Shown piece after piece: positions 16,260 through 25,885 of a DNA stretch of 64,000 nucleotides. Numbering within the stretch: the first letter of the stretch is position 1; the number at the start of each line of letters is the position of its first letter. The DNA comes from Candidatus Aminicenantota bacterium. GTDB lineage: Bacteria > Acidobacteriota > Aminicenantia > S016-38. The notes under the pieces are model-generated. The model did no database searches. It had not been told where the DNA came from and saw only the letters and a list, made by a program, of their open reading frames with translations. The position numbers and the translations under genes were made by a program. Location of the stretch: NCBI GenBank assembly GCA_026987025.1, contig JALSNJ010000026.1, positions 186,001 through 250,000 of the forward strand, given 5' to 3'.

Positions 16260-16272
16260 CCTCCTTTATAGG

Positions 16273-16536
16273 TTAAAGAACCGGCTCCTTATCAGGGTGA
16301 AGCCTCTTGAACTTCTCCAGAAGCTGCTCCTTGGTTTCCTGATAATCGGGATTGGGAACTATACAATCTACCGGACAAACGGCTATGCACTGGGGCTCAT
16401 CGTAGAAGCCAACGCACTCTGTGCACTTTTCGGGATCAATTTCAAATATCTCGGCTCCCTGATAAATTGCCTCATTGGGGCACTCAGGTTCGCAGGCACC
16501 GCAATTAATGCATTCTTCAGTTATCATAAGGGCCAT
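16273..16536 (-). CDS. 2[4Fe-4S] ferredoxin, Allochromatium type
   Basis: Electron carrier of 87 residues. Cysteines at 9, 12, 15 and 19 form the first CxxCxxCxxxCP set. The second set, C38, C41, C50, C54, has an eight-residue insertion between its second and third Cys, and an extra Cys lies at 58. That insertion plus the long charged C-terminal tail is typical of Allochromatium-type low-potential ferredoxins. An in-frame longer start exists, but AAGGAGGT precedes ATG 16536 at a proper distance and fits the family N-terminus MALMITEEC. It is transcribed from an extended -10 that overlaps the hppA stop codon. Confidence 0.92.
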   Translation of the reverse strand: MALMITEECINCGACEPECPNEAIYQGAEIFEIDPEKCTECVGFYDEPQCIAVCPVDCIVPNPDYQETKEQLLEKFKRLHPDKEPVL

Positions 16537-16567
16537 CTTTAACCTCCTTATAGGTTTTTCCTGCCCT

Positions 16568-16576
16568 ATTATATCA
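16568..16576 (-). promoter_or_regulatory. Extended -10 promoter of the ferredoxin gene
   Basis: TGaTATAAT on the minus strand, built partly from the hppA TGA stop codon. The leader is about 25 nt with AAGGAGGT. The hexamer and the following AGG match the box at 12064. Confidence 0.5.
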
Positions 16577-18775
16577 CAAGAGGTGATAGGCCACCACAAG
16601 GCCTGCCACCACCACGGAAACCATGCTCATGAGCTTTATCAGTATGTTAAGGGAAGGTCCTGCGGTATCCTTCAGGGGATCGCCCACGGTGTCTCCTACA
16701 ACCCCGGCCTTATGGGGCTCGGAACCCTTTCCTCCGTAATTGCCCTCCTCTATGTACTTCTTGGCGTTATCCCAGGCACCCCCCGCGTTGGCCATGAAGA
16801 TGGCCATGATAAACCCAGAGCTCAAAGCGCCTATAAGCAGCCCCATGACTCCAGAAACCCCGAAGATCAAACCTGTAAATATGGGGGCGAGCACCGCAGA
16901 AAGGGCTGGCAATATCATGGCCTTCTGAGCTCCCCTGGTTGATATCTCCACACAGGTGGCATAGTCCGGCTTGGCCTTCCCTTCCAGGAGCCCCTTGATC
17001 TCACGAAACTGCCTCCTTACCTCCTCCACCATCTCCGATGCCGCCTTCCCCACGGCCTTTATGGCAAGACCGGAGAAGAAAAACGGCATCATGGCCCCCA
17101 AGAAAATTCCCACGATTACCTTGGGGTTCATTAGGTTCACTGCAAAGAGCCTCATGAAGTCGGCGATGGTGGCGTGATGGAGCCAGTCAAGGAGAGCTCT
17201 GGCTTCGCTGGAACCGGCCACCCTGGCAATATCAGGGAAGCTCCACCCGTTGTTTACGAGCCTTATGAGCCCTCCCCTGACCTCCTCTATGTAAGCCGCC
17301 AGCAGGGCCAGGGCTGTGAGGGCTGCGGAACCTATGGCAAAACCCTTACCGGTGGCGGCGGTGGTGTTCCCCAGGGCATCCAGGGCATCGGTCCTTCGCC
17401 TTACCTCCTCGGGAAGCTCAGCCATCTGGGCGTTGCCCCCGGCATTGTCAGCCACAGGACCGTAGGCATCGGTGGCCAGGGTAATTCCCAGGGTGGAAAG
17501 CATGCCCACAGCCGCTATTCCTATACCGTAAAGCCCCAAAATGGGCCTGGAAAACCCCCCGGCAGACCAGAAGGCTATGATTATCCCGAAGGCCACCGAA
17601 AGAACCGGTATGGCGGTGGAAAGCATACCCACCGACAAACCGCTTAAGATGGTGGTGGCGGGACCTGTCAGGGACTGGGACGCTATGAACCTGGTGGGCG
17701 AATAGCTGGAGCTGGTGTAGTATTCCGTGGATTTACCTATTATGAGGCCAACGATCAATCCGGTTATCACCGAACCGAAAATGCCCATGTTGTTGGGAAG
17801 GAGAAATTTTATTATGAAGTATGTGGCCACGATTATAAGGGCGGAAGCCCCGTAAATTCCACGATTTAAGGCATTGAGCAAGTTTCTCTGGGAAGCGTCC
17901 TCCTTGGCCCTTACCAGGAATATACCCAGGATGGAAGCCACCATCCCCACAGCAGCCACCACCATGGGGAGTATGACAGCATTGAGGGCATATTTGGAAG
18001 CGTAGAAGGCTGAGGCCCCCAAGGCAGCCGACGAAAGGATGGAACCAGTGTAGCTTTCGTAAAGGTCCGCTCCCATGCCGGCCACATCCCCCACATTGTC
18101 CCCCACATTGTCGGCTATGACCGCAGGGTTCCTGGGGTCGTCCTCGGGAATGCCCGCCTCCACCTTACCCACCAGGTCAGCGCCCACATCGGCAGCCTTG
18201 GTGTATATTCCACCTCCAACCCTGGCAAAGAGGGCCTGAAGGGATGCACCCATCCCGAAGGAGAGAAGGGTGACTGTGGTCAGCCTGAGGTCATATTTGA
18301 CCAAGTAGTGCAAAACGGAAAACCATATGGATATATCTATCAAACCCAATCCCACCACCACCAGCCCCATGATGGCACCGGCCCTGAAGGCCACCCTGAG
18401 GGCGGAGTTAAGGGAGTGGCGGGCGGAATTGGCGGTCCGGGCAGAGGCATTGGTGGCGGCCATCATTCCCAGATAACCTGAAAGGGCGGAGAAAAACCCT
18501 CCGGTAAGGAAGGCGAAGGCCGTCCAGCGGGATTGAACCTTGAGAACGAAGGAAAGGAAGACCAGGAATAAACTGGTGACCACGAAGAAGATAGCCACCA
18601 CGGTGTATTGTCTTTTTAGATATGCCTTGGCTCCCACCCTCACCGCCTGGGCAATTTCCTTCATCTTCTCCGTTCCCTCTTCCACCTTCATAATTTGCCT
18701 GTAGAAAATGTAGGCGAAGGCTAAGGCCAATACAGCGGCGATAGGGGCCAGAATAAAGAGATAGTTAAAGCTCAT
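16574..18775 (-). CDS. hppA: Membrane-bound ion-pumping pyrophosphatase, K+-dependent type
   Basis: Couples pyrophosphate hydrolysis to H+ or Na+ export. The 733-residue protein has about 16 membrane helices and the substrate-site motifs [37 protein letters not shown] and, near the C-terminus, [15 protein letters not shown] and [30 protein letters not shown] has Ala and Gly at the two positions where K+-independent enzymes have Lys and Thr, which predicts K+ dependence. Whether the ion is H+ or Na+ cannot be read with confidence. GGAGG precedes ATG 18775 and a TATAAT lies in the gap to prmC, so it has its own promoter. Confidence 0.96.
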   Translation of the reverse strand: MSFNYLFILAPIAAVLALAFAYIFYRQIMKVEEGTEKMKEIAQAVRVGAKAYLKRQYTVVAIFFVVTSLFLVFLSFVLKVQSRWTAFAFLTGGFFSALSGYLGMMAATNASARTANSARHSLNSALRVAFRAGAIMGLVVVGLGLIDISIWFSVLHYLVKYDLRLTTVTLLSFGMGASLQALFARVGGGIYTKAADVGADLVGKVEAGIPEDDPRNPAVIADNVGDNVGDVAGMGADLYESYTGSILSSAALGASAFYASKYALNAVILPMVVAAVGMVASILGIFLVRAKEDASQRNLLNALNRGIYGASALIIVATYFIIKFLLPNNMGIFGSVITGLIVGLIIGKSTEYYTSSSYSPTRFIASQSLTGPATTILSGLSVGMLSTAIPVLSVAFGIIIAFWSAGGFSRPILGLYGIGIAAVGMLSTLGITLATDAYGPVADNAGGNAQMAELPEEVRRRTDALDALGNTTAATGKGFAIGSAALTALALLAAYIEEVRGGLIRLVNNGWSFPDIARVAGSSEARALLDWLHHATIADFMRLFAVNLMNPKVIVGIFLGAMMPFFFSGLAIKAVGKAASEMVEEVRRQFREIKGLLEGKAKPDYATCVEISTRGAQKAMILPALSAVLAPIFTGLIFGVSGVMGLLIGALSSGFIMAIFMANAGGAWDNAKKYIEEGNYGGKGSEPHKAGVVGDTVGDPLKDTAGPSLNILIKLMSMVSVVVAGLVVAYHLL

Positions 18776-18807
18776 CCCTTACCTCCAGTGCTTTTTAAAG
18801 GGCTTTT

Positions 18808-18813
18808 ATTATA
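18808..18813 (-). promoter_or_regulatory. -10 box of hppA
   Basis: TATAAT on the minus strand in the 45-bp gap after prmC. The predicted leader of about 25 nt holds TGGAGGTAAGG before the hppA ATG. Confidence 0.45.
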
Positions 18814-18820
18814 TAAAATT

Positions 18821-19606
18821 TCAGAACACAATTAAAGCCACCCTGGGCCTTTGGAAGAGGTCTGGAAATATTTTGGCCCCGTATTCCTCCCGGAGAAACT
18901 TCCCATGGCGGGGTGAGATCTCCATTATCAGCTTTCCTCCGGGAAGCAGGACCCGCCGGGCCTCCAGCAGGAGCCTGCGGATAAGGGAAAGCCCATCGGG
19001 GGGAGCCAGATAGGCCTCCCTTGGTTCGTAGGAAAGTTCCGGAGAAACCTCCTCTCCGGGGGCCACATAAGGGGGATTGCTAACCACAGCGTGAAATCTT
19101 CCCCTGAAGGGAAGCAGACAATCCCCCACCAGAAGGGAAACCCTGGCACCAAGCCTTTGAGCATTTTCTTTAGCTAAGGCTACGGCGGTGGGGTTTATAT
19201 CATCGGCAAATATGCGAAGGCCGGGTCTTTCCAGAGCCAGGGTTATCGCCACCACGCCGGTTCCTGTTCCCACCTCCACCACCCTATCCCCGGCCTTTAA
19301 AACCCCCAGGGAAACTTCCACAAGGGTTTCTGTCTCGGGCCTCGGGATAAAGACACCCTCCTTAACGAGAAAATTTCTGGAAAAAAACTCCACCATCCCG
19401 GTTATGTATTGAAGGGGGTATCGCCTCATGCGAAGTTCCACCGTCTCCCTTAGCTTCTCCTCCGGAACTTCGCTCTCCCGGGCCCAGAGCTCCTCCCGGG
19501 AAATCCTTAAAAGGCTCCGCACAAGGATCTCTGCTTCCAGGGAAGGATTTTCCACCCTTCCCTCCAGCCTGGCCCTGGCCCAAAGCAGCGCTTCCCTGAT
19601 TTTCAA
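18821..19606 (-). CDS. prmC: Release-factor glutamine N5-methyltransferase
   Basis: Methylates the Gln of the GGQ motif in release factors. The 261-residue protein has a helical N-terminal domain, a [20 protein letters not shown]-binding loop and the catalytic NPPYVAP motif. [16 protein letters not shown] lies near the C-terminus. It overlaps prfA by 4 bp and is transcribed after it, the common prfA-prmC arrangement, so substrate and modifier are made together. Confidence 0.95.
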   Translation of the reverse strand: MKIREALLWARARLEGRVENPSLEAEILVRSLLRISREELWARESEVPEEKLRETVELRMRRYPLQYITGMVEFFSRNFLVKEGVFIPRPETETLVEVSLGVLKAGDRVVEVGTGTGVVAITLALERPGLRIFADDINPTAVALAKENAQRLGARVSLLVGDCLLPFRGRFHAVVSNPPYVAPGEEVSPELSYEPREAYLAPPDGLSLIRRLLLEARRVLLPGGKLIMEISPRHGKFLREEYGAKIFPDLFQRPRVALIVF

Positions 19607-20673
19607 ACCAGCTGGCTCTCCTTGAGGCGTTCGGCCTGGTGATGGGCTATCAATCTATCTATAATTTCGTCCAGCTCCCCGTCCAGCACTGCCTCCAGAT
19701 TGTGGGTGGTGTAATTTATCCTGTGGTCGGACACCCTGTTCTGGGGAAAATTGTAAGTCCTTATCTTTTCGCTCCTCTCGCCCTTGCCCACCTGAGCCCT
19801 TCTTTCCTTGGATATACTTTCCTGCTGCCTTCTCCTTTCCATCTCGTAAAGCCTTGCCCTCAGTATCTTCAGGGCCTTCTCCTTGTTCCTGTGCTGGGAT
19901 TTCTCGTCCTGACAGGAAACCACGATGCCGGTGGGAAGGTGAGTTATCCTTATGGCGGTATAATTCCTGTTGACATTCTGCCCCCCTGGTCCGGAAGCTC
20001 CGAAGGCTTCTATTCTGAGGTCCTTGGGGTCTATTTTGATGTCTATCTCGTCTGCCTCAGGAAGAACCGCCACCGTGGCGGTGGAGGTGTGTATTCTTCC
20101 CCCGGTCTCCGTGATGGGTATCCTCTGAACCCGGTGAACTCCGCTTTCAAATTTCATGCGGCTATAGGCGCCTTTACCTTTTATAAGGAGGATGATTTCC
20201 TTGAATCCTCCCAGGGAGGAGGGATGGGAGTCCAGTATCTCCACCTTCCATCCCTTCTTCTCCGCATATCTTGAATACATGCGGAAAAGGTCACCTACGA
20301 ACAGGGCCGCCTCCTCCCCTCCGGCTCCGGCCCTGATTTCAAGGATTACATTCCTGGCGTCGTTGGGGTCCTTGGGGAGAAGAAGCACCTTCAGTTCCTG
20401 CTCCAGGCTGGCCTTTATAGAATTGAGGGTTTTCAGCTCCTCCTCCGCCAGCTCCCTGAGCTCCCTGTCCCCTTCCCTCAGGATCTCCTTGGCTTCCTGG
20501 ATCTGCTGGAGGATTCTTTTATACTCCCTGAATTTTTCCACTATGGGTTGAAGTTCAGCCCTTTCCTTGGCCAGCCTGCGAAATTTGGAGGGATCCTTTA
20601 TAACCTCCGGCCTTGAGAGTTGCCTTTCCAAGGCCTGGAATTTTTCCTCAAGACCTTGGAGGTGATCAAACAT
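19603..20673 (-). CDS. prfA: Peptide chain release factor 1
   Basis: Terminates translation at UAA/UAG. The 356-residue protein has the catalytic GGQ in [12 protein letters not shown] and a tripeptide stop-codon reader PIT in [14 protein letters not shown], matching the RF1 PxT form rather than the RF2 SPF. The C-terminal [14 protein letters not shown] block is also RF1-like. The start codon overlaps the rpmE stop (TAATG), so it is coupled to L31. It is followed by prmC. Confidence 0.97.
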   Translation of the reverse strand: MFDHLQGLEEKFQALERQLSRPEVIKDPSKFRRLAKERAELQPIVEKFREYKRILQQIQEAKEILREGDRELRELAEEELKTLNSIKASLEQELKVLLLPKDPNDARNVILEIRAGAGGEEAALFVGDLFRMYSRYAEKKGWKVEILDSHPSSLGGFKEIILLIKGKGAYSRMKFESGVHRVQRIPITETGGRIHTSTATVAVLPEADEIDIKIDPKDLRIEAFGASGPGGQNVNRNYTAIRITHLPTGIVVSCQDEKSQHRNKEKALKILRARLYEMERRRQQESISKERRAQVGKGERSEKIRTYNFPQNRVSDHRINYTTHNLEAVLDGELDEIIDRLIAHHQAERLKESQLV

Positions 20674-20885
20674 TACCTATTGGCGTAATCTTCCCCGTAT
20701 TTCCTGCGGAATTTCTCCACCCTTCCCGATGAATCAACTATTTTCTGTTTTCCGGTAAAGAAAGGATGACAGAGATTACACACTTCCACATGGATCTCCT
20801 TCTTAGTAGAACGGGTAACAAAGGTGTTCCCGCAGGCACAGGTAACCACGCATTCGTAATATTCTGGATGTATTCCCTTTTTCAT
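20673..20885 (-). CDS. rpmE: Ribosomal protein L31
   Basis: A 70-residue L31 of the zinc-binding (C+) type. Cys16, Cys18, Cys36 and Cys39 form the site (TCACGN and [12 protein letters not shown]). AAGGAGGAT precedes ATG 20885. It heads the rpmE-prfA-prmC cluster, a widespread arrangement. A zinc-free paralogue is not present here. Confidence 0.97.
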   Translation of the reverse strand: MKKGIHPEYYECVVTCACGNTFVTRSTKKEIHVEVCNLCHPFFTGKQKIVDSSGRVEKFRRKYGEDYANR

Positions 20886-20927
20886 CCTATCCTCCTTTTA
20901 CCGAAATATTATAACAGATGGAACAAA

Positions 20928-22715
20928 CTAAGTTTTCCCTTTGTTCAAAAGTTCCAGCAGCTTCCTCCTCACCTTATCCTCATCCTCACACTCCCGCAGG
21001 GAGAGAAAAATTATGTCCCATTCCCCGAATTCGGACCTTGATATTATAGGAGTGCACGAGTAGAAGGCCTCGGCCAATTCAGGAAGGATTCTCGGGTCCG
21101 GGGGAACCTTCAAGACCAGAAGCATGGAGGAGTTGACCTTCCCGATCCTGAAGCAAGGAACGCCCTCAGAGGAGTAACAATCCCAGCCCATCCTCAGGAG
21201 CTCCTCCAGCTCCTTCTGAGAAGCCCCTATTCTGTAAAAATCTTCCAGGTTGAAATAGAATTCCCTCAGAATCTTTTCCGGAATCTCCTTCAGGGTGGCT
21301 GAAAGGTGGTAAAACTTGGTCTTTTCCATCTCCCTCATGCCCTTATCGAAATCCCTGAAGCGGCCTATTATGCCTTCCAGGGTTGTCTTCAGCTTATTGT
21401 ATATTTCCTCCACCGATGAAAAATATTCCAGCGCCACCCTTATATCTATGACGGTGTGAAACCAGTTACCCATCTCCTTAGGGATCTTGGCCGCCCTTAT
21501 CTCCACCCCTTTAAGTCCTTGAAGTTCCTCTATAATCCTGTGGGTGACCTCCGTTTTGTTAACTATTATCAATTTGAAGTGAATGTAAAACTCGTCGGAG
21601 CCCACCACGGAAAAGAAGACCTGGGGCAACCCAGTGTTCTGGGCCTCCCTCACAAGAACCGGGATTATGGCCCTGGCGTAATGTTCAAAGCCTCCGATCC
21701 TCTGTATCCTGCCTGCCCTGCGGGCCTGTTTTATAAGGAAGGGGTTGGAAAGAAATTCCTCCAGTTTAGCTTTGATTCCAGGGGGAAGGGGATTGCCTGT
21801 CTCGTCCACCACCTCCACATGGGCCACGGTCACCCCTTTCCTTTTGTACTCCTTGTAAAACATTATCCGGTGGTCAGGATATATGTGCCAGATTATCCTG
21901 ACGAGGTCCTCCATGGAAAGGTTCTCCATCCTGTCAAAGGCGGTGATGGCAGTAAAAACCCCCCGCTTGGTAGGCAGGTCTCTTATCCTTACCTGGGGCT
22001 TATCCTCCTCTAAGACCCTGCCGGCCAGTATCCGATTATCTATGATGAGCCTGGCCAGATCCTCTATCCTTCTTTCCTCCAAGTACTCCCTGGAACGGGC
22101 CGCTACGAATTTTACGGCCTCCTCCTCTATTATTTCTTTCAGGTAAGGTCCCTGATAGATTTTTCTTATCTCCTCGGTTATTTTTCCGTAAATTTTGAGC
22201 TTCTTTATTTCCTCTGCTATAAGGGATTGTTTGGAGAGGGAGCCCGTTATCACATACTCTATGTTTTTCAATATGTCCTCTTCGTCCCGGCGAAGTTTCT
22301 CCATGCTTTCCGGGGACTCAACCCTGATGGCTATAAGAATAACCCCCAGGTCCTCGCCCCGGTGTTCCATGCTGAAAGCCTTTATGAAATAAATGTTCCA
22401 TCCCTTTTCGTGGAACAGGCCCATGGTGGTATCGGCCAGGCCAGGCCAATCGTGGGAGATTACCCCGTAAACCTTCAGTTTAGGAAACTTCTCCCCAAAA
22501 TCCCGGGAAAGAAGAACTATCTTCTGGGCTCCGGAGAGCTCATCCCATGCCTTCAGAAGGGCTACGATGGCCTCCCGTTGTTCTTTGACCGGAAAGGCCT
22601 TCTGGGAGAGGTTAATTTCCTGGACATATTTTTTAAGGTCTTCCTTAGAAATGGAAGCCTTTTCTATCCTCTTTATCATCGCCTTTATCTTAGAAAAAAA
22701 CCTCCCGATTTGCAA
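20928..22715 (-). CDS. Large ACT-like multidomain protein of unknown function
   Basis: This 595-residue soluble protein has no catalytic motif that I recognise. Residues about 81-135 (KVYGVISHDWPGLADTTMGLF, a long strand-helix, then VILIAIRVESPE) look like an ACT domain, as in ligand-sensing regulators. Around residues 295-325 (VTVAHVEVVDETGNPL) and 365-430 (VFFSVVGSDEFYIHFKLIIVN) there are further alpha-beta blocks of similar style, and the C-terminus repeats a strand-rich pattern. The repeated ACT-like layout recalls the regulatory half of large NAD-glutamate dehydrogenases, but no dehydrogenase domain follows. Start is TTG 22715 after AGGGGTGA; an ATG 12 codons on is possible. It is divergent from the prenyl synthase gene (31 bp). 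Confidence 0.7.
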   Translation of the reverse strand: MQIGRFFSKIKAMIKRIEKASISKEDLKKYVQEINLSQKAFPVKEQREAIVALLKAWDELSGAQKIVLLSRDFGEKFPKLKVYGVISHDWPGLADTTMGLFHEKGWNIYFIKAFSMEHRGEDLGVILIAIRVESPESMEKLRRDEEDILKNIEYVITGSLSKQSLIAEEIKKLKIYGKITEEIRKIYQGPYLKEIIEEEAVKFVAARSREYLEERRIEDLARLIIDNRILAGRVLEEDKPQVRIRDLPTKRGVFTAITAFDRMENLSMEDLVRIIWHIYPDHRIMFYKEYKRKGVTVAHVEVVDETGNPLPPGIKAKLEEFLSNPFLIKQARRAGRIQRIGGFEHYARAIIPVLVREAQNTGLPQVFFSVVGSDEFYIHFKLIIVNKTEVTHRIIEELQGLKGVEIRAAKIPKEMGNWFHTVIDIRVALEYFSSVEEIYNKLKTTLEGIIGRFRDFDKGMREMEKTKFYHLSATLKEIPEKILREFYFNLEDFYRIGASQKELEELLRMGWDCYSSEGVPCFRIGKVNSSMLLVLKVPPDPRILPELAEAFYSCTPIISRSEFGEWDIIFLSLRECEDEDKVRRKLLELLNKGKT

Positions 22716-22731
22716 ATCACCCCTATGGTTA

Positions 22732-22740
22732 TGATAAAAA
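22732..22740 (+). promoter_or_regulatory. Extended -10 box, leaderless start of the prenyl synthase gene
   Basis: TGaTAAAAA ends 6 nt before ATG 22747. There is no Shine-Dalgarno in the 31-bp intergenic gap. The hexamer is a weak -10 alone, but its spacing matches five other genes here. Confidence 0.4.
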
Positions 22741-22746
22741 TTACTT

Positions 22747-23694
22747 ATGGAAAAATTTTTAAAAGGGGTCAGGGAGAGGATAGAGGGCTTTCTTCAAAAA
22801 TGCTACAGGGAAACCAAGGGTCTCAGCCCGGAGCAGGTAGAGTACCTGTCCCGTTCCTCAGGAAAAAGAATAAGGGCCCTTCTCCTTTTCTCCGTAGGAA
22901 AGATTTTAGGCTGTAAGGATAACCCGCTGATAAAGCTCGGGGGAGCGGTGGAGCTTATTCACTCCGCCTCCCTCTTCCACGACGACATAATAGACGAGGC
23001 TGAGGAAAGGAGAGGACTTGCTTCAGCCCATGTGGTCTTCGGAATAGACAAGGCCATCATCCTGGGAGACCTTTTATATATAAAGGCCATTTCCATTGCC
23101 ACCCAGTTCGGTAAGATGAGGATAATAGACCTTATGGCGGAAGAGGTGGGGGGGATGATAAGCGGGGAGATGGACGAAAGCCTTAACCTCTTTAGGATTG
23201 ACCTCAAGGAGGAGGACTATTTCAGAATTATAAACGGGAAAACCGCCCGGCTCTTTGCCCTCAGCGCCTCCCTGCCTGCGGCCCTCAAGGGGGAGGAAAG
23301 CCTGGAAGCGGAACTCAGCTCCTTCGGGGAGAAGTTCGGGCTGGCCTTCCAAATCCTGGACGATGTGGCGGACATAGTTCTGGACAGAGAAAGGCTAAGG
23401 AAGCCCACCCTCTCGGACCTCAGGGAAGGGAAACTTTCCCTCCCTTATATCCTTTATCTTAAGGAGGGAGGGAGGCTTTCCGGACGGATCCGCAGGTTCT
23501 TCGCCACCAATGAGCCCATAGATTTTGAGGCGGTGAGGAAGGATGTTATAAGAAGCGGGGCCGTGGAAAGGGCCCTGGGGAGGATGGAGGAATTTCTCAG
23601 GGAGGCCCGGGAAATCATAGGAAGATTTCCCCCTTCTCCCTGGCGGGAAGCCATTCTAAAATATTCCGACTTGAGGGGGTTGTATGGAATTTGA
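22747..23694 (+). CDS. Trans-polyprenyl diphosphate synthase
   Basis: Elongates allylic diphosphates with isopentenyl diphosphate. The first Asp-rich motif is FHDDIIDEAEERRG (DDxxD) and the second is QILDDVADIV (DDxxD-like, with Ala at the fourth position). GKRIRALLLFSVG supplies the IPP-binding basic residues. At 315 residues it could be an octaprenyl/heptaprenyl (quinone side chain) or geranylgeranyl enzyme; the residues before the first DDxxD (SASLF) contain no bulky aromatic close by, consistent with a long product. With ubiE/menG at 36.4 kb a quinone role is plausible. The end overlaps the CYTH gene by 11 bp. Confidence 0.88.
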   Translation: MEKFLKGVRERIEGFLQKCYRETKGLSPEQVEYLSRSSGKRIRALLLFSVGKILGCKDNPLIKLGGAVELIHSASLFHDDIIDEAEERRGLASAHVVFGIDKAIILGDLLYIKAISIATQFGKMRIIDLMAEEVGGMISGEMDESLNLFRIDLKEEDYFRIINGKTARLFALSASLPAALKGEESLEAELSSFGEKFGLAFQILDDVADIVLDRERLRKPTLSDLREGKLSLPYILYLKEGGRLSGRIRRFFATNEPIDFEAVRKDVIRSGAVERALGRMEEFLREAREIIGRFPPSPWREAILKYSDLRGLYGI

Positions 23695-24217
23695 GAGGGA
23701 AACAAAAATAAAGGTTGAAGACCTCCGGGAGCAGGAGGAAAAGCTTATAAAATTAGGAGCTACCTTCAAGGACCGGTGCTTTGAGAACAACTACCTCTTT
23801 GACAGAGGAAAGGAACTCTTTGAGAGGGGCGAGGCCCTGAGGTTAAGGATATGCTCCCGGCGGGCCACCCTCACTTATAAGGGGAGACCTAAGAACCATC
23901 CGAGATACAAGGTAAGGGAGGAGATTCAAACAGAGGTGAAGAACCCCGGGGCCGTCGTGGAAATTCTGAAGAGGCTGGGTTTTTCCGTGTCCTTTTACTA
24001 CGAAAAAGAGAGAAAAAACTACCGTTTAGGCGATGTGCTTGTATCCCTGGATAGAACCCCCCTGGGAAATTTCCTTGAAATAGAGGGCCCTCCTGAAGGG
24101 ATAGACAGGGTCGCACGCAGTCTGGGATTTTCACCTCAGGATTACATAAAGAAGACCTATGTGGAGATGGCCCTGGAGGCCGGCCTTAAGGAGCTAAGGT
24201 TTCCATGTGGGGGATAA
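23684..24217 (+). CDS. CYTH-domain protein (class IV adenylate cyclase/triphosphatase fold)
   Basis: A 177-residue protein that opens with the CYTH metal-binding motif ExExK (ERETKIKV). It also has the YLFD...RLRIC segment, a LTYKGRP strand, REEIQTEV and LEIEGPPEGID, which line the triphosphate tunnel. These proteins bind organic or inorganic triphosphates; the bacterial members are often thiamine triphosphatase- or tripolyphosphatase-like. Which substrate applies is unknown. It overlaps both neighbours (11 bp with the prenyl synthase, 13 bp with the nucleotidyltransferase), so it belongs to one tightly coupled operon. Confidence 0.85.
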   Translation: MEFERETKIKVEDLREQEEKLIKLGATFKDRCFENNYLFDRGKELFERGEALRLRICSRRATLTYKGRPKNHPRYKVREEIQTEVKNPGAVVEILKRLGFSVSFYYEKERKNYRLGDVLVSLDRTPLGNFLEIEGPPEGIDRVARSLGFSPQDYIKKTYVEMALEAGLKELRFPCGG

Positions 24218-25011
24218 TCTTGGCCGCCGGAAGGGGCCGCAGGATGCTTCCCATCAGCTCCGTCAGGCCCAAGCCTTCCCTCCCTTTAAAGGGAAAGCCC
24301 ATAATCAGGAGGATCGCCGAGGCCCTCTCAGAGCATACCTCCAAGCTGGGAGCCAATTTGCACCATCTTCCCTGGGAAATCCTCAGGGACCTTGAGGGAA
24401 TGGACCTCGCCCTTTCTCTGGAGGCAGAGCTTTTAGGGACCTGCGGGGGCCTCCGGCGCATGGTCTCCCTTTTTGGCATCCGGGGGGATGTTTTCGTCCA
24501 GAACGGGGACACGGTTTTGCTCACCTCCTACCAGGAAATCCTCAGCTTTCATCGGCGAAATCCTCACCCCTTGACCTTAGCCCTGTGCCCCCATAGGCCG
24601 CCCTATACGCCCATAAGTGTGGATGGAGGTCGCTTAAAAATAGGGGAGGGCCATCATTTTTACTGCGGGATTATGGTTATATCCGGGGAGGTCCTTGAGA
24701 GAATCCCTCCTTCGGGGAACTTAGTGCTGGATTTTGCAGCAACACTTCCGGTGGGGGCTGTGGAGGCCGAAGTACTGGAGTTCACGGAGCCTTCGGGCTA
24801 CCTCAGGGCCCACGGCCAGGGAGAATGGGTGGAGGAAGGGGCGAAGGTTCACGAAACGGCCCTGCTGGAGAACTCTGTGATAATGAGGGAGGGGGAGGTG
24901 GGAAGGGGGGCCGTGGTGATTAACTCCGTGGTGGTCAGGGGCAGGGTTTCACCCGGAGAAGTAATAAGGGGAGGAATATTCATAGATGGAGAGGTATTTC
25001 CCCTTCCTTGA
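24205..25011 (+). CDS. Sugar-1-phosphate nucleotidyltransferase, MurU-like
   Basis: The 268-residue protein begins WGIILAAGRGRRMLPISS, the pyrophosphorylase loop (GxGxRxxP), with RPKPSLPLKGKPII and the metal-binding Asp in VQNGDT. The last 50 residues show hexapeptide turns (HETALLENSVIMREGEVGRG), a short left-handed beta-helix. The gene overlaps an AmgK-like kinase by 26 bp. A GT-A nucleotidyltransferase paired with an AmgK kinase is the cell-wall recycling pair MurU/AmgK, which converts MurNAc to UDP-MurNAc. The pairing supports that role, but other hexose-1-phosphates are possible because the sugar-binding residues were not checked. Confidence 0.75.
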   Translation: MWGIILAAGRGRRMLPISSVRPKPSLPLKGKPIIRRIAEALSEHTSKLGANLHHLPWEILRDLEGMDLALSLEAELLGTCGGLRRMVSLFGIRGDVFVQNGDTVLLTSYQEILSFHRRNPHPLTLALCPHRPPYTPISVDGGRLKIGEGHHFYCGIMVISGEVLERIPPSGNLVLDFAATLPVGAVEAEVLEFTEPSGYLRAHGQGEWVEEGAKVHETALLENSVIMREGEVGRGAVVINSVVVRGRVSPGEVIRGGIFIDGEVFPLP

Positions 25012-25885
25012 AAAAAGGGGTTTCAAAATCGTCAGGAGACTTCAGGGGGATGCCTCCAGCAGGGAATTCTACAGGGTAAGGAAGGGGAGACAGACCTTTG
25101 TGCTGATGGTTCTTGATAAGGAAGCCCTGGAGCTCCAATTGAAGGTTTACCGCTTCCTCTCCAGTATATGGCCCCTTCCCAGAATATACGAGGTTTTTGA
25201 GCAAGCCCTGCTCATGGAGGATGCCGGGGAGGAAAGCCTGGAATCCCTATGGAAAAAGGGCAAAAATGTAGAGGGCATCTACCGGGAACTTCTTGTTTTA
25301 ACCTCCGTTCTGCAGACCTACGGCCCCGGTATCTTTCCCCCGGAGCATCCTGTCAAAAAAAGAGCTTTAAACAGAAAGAGAATGCTCAATGAGCTTCGCT
25401 TTACCTACCAGCACTTTATTAAAGATAGGTATCCGGTGAGGGAAGAGGAATGGGACCGGGCTGCCCAGGAACTGGTGGATTCCATAGACTACTCATCCAT
25501 TGTCCCGGCCCACAGGGATTTTCACTCCAGAAACATTTTTCTGAAGGGAGGCCGAATTTTTATACTGGATTACCAGGACTGCATGATGGGGCCCCCGGAA
25601 TACGATTACGCCTCGCTGCTCAGGGACAATTATGTATTTCTGGAACCATCCCTGAGGGAAAGCCTTGAGGCCAACAAAAAAACCTTCAATTACAAACTCG
25701 TCTCCCTGCAAAGGCACCTCAAGGCCCTGGGGACCTTCGGGTTTCAAATCAGCAGGGGAAAAAAGTACTTTGAAAATTATTTGCCCACCACCATGAGGTA
25801 TCTGGCCGAAGAGGTGAAGGACCTTGAATTAAAGATGGGTTTACTTGTAAAAAGAAAAATCCTCCACCGGGTTTATAACGATTGA
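24986..25885 (+). CDS. Aminoglycoside-phosphotransferase-fold sugar kinase, AmgK-like
   Basis: A 299-residue kinase with LQGDASSREFYRV (glycine-loop equivalent, typical of AmgK), ALLMEDAGEESLESLW, the catalytic HRDFHSRNIF (Brenner motif, about residue 170) and the metal-binding LDYQDCMMGPPEYDYASLL. AmgK phosphorylates MurNAc/GlcNAc at the anomeric position, and its partner MurU-like enzyme is the gene just upstream. GGGAGGAA lies upstream of ATG 24986. The last 45 bp overlap the convergent rpoZ. The alternative is another small-molecule kinase of this fold. Confidence 0.78.
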   Translation: MERYFPFLEKRGFKIVRRLQGDASSREFYRVRKGRQTFVLMVLDKEALELQLKVYRFLSSIWPLPRIYEVFEQALLMEDAGEESLESLWKKGKNVEGIYRELLVLTSVLQTYGPGIFPPEHPVKKRALNRKRMLNELRFTYQHFIKDRYPVREEEWDRAAQELVDSIDYSSIVPAHRDFHSRNIFLKGGRIFILDYQDCMMGPPEYDYASLLRDNYVFLEPSLRESLEANKKTFNYKLVSLQRHLKALGTFGFQISRGKKYFENYLPTTMRYLAEEVKDLELKMGLLVKRKILHRVYND

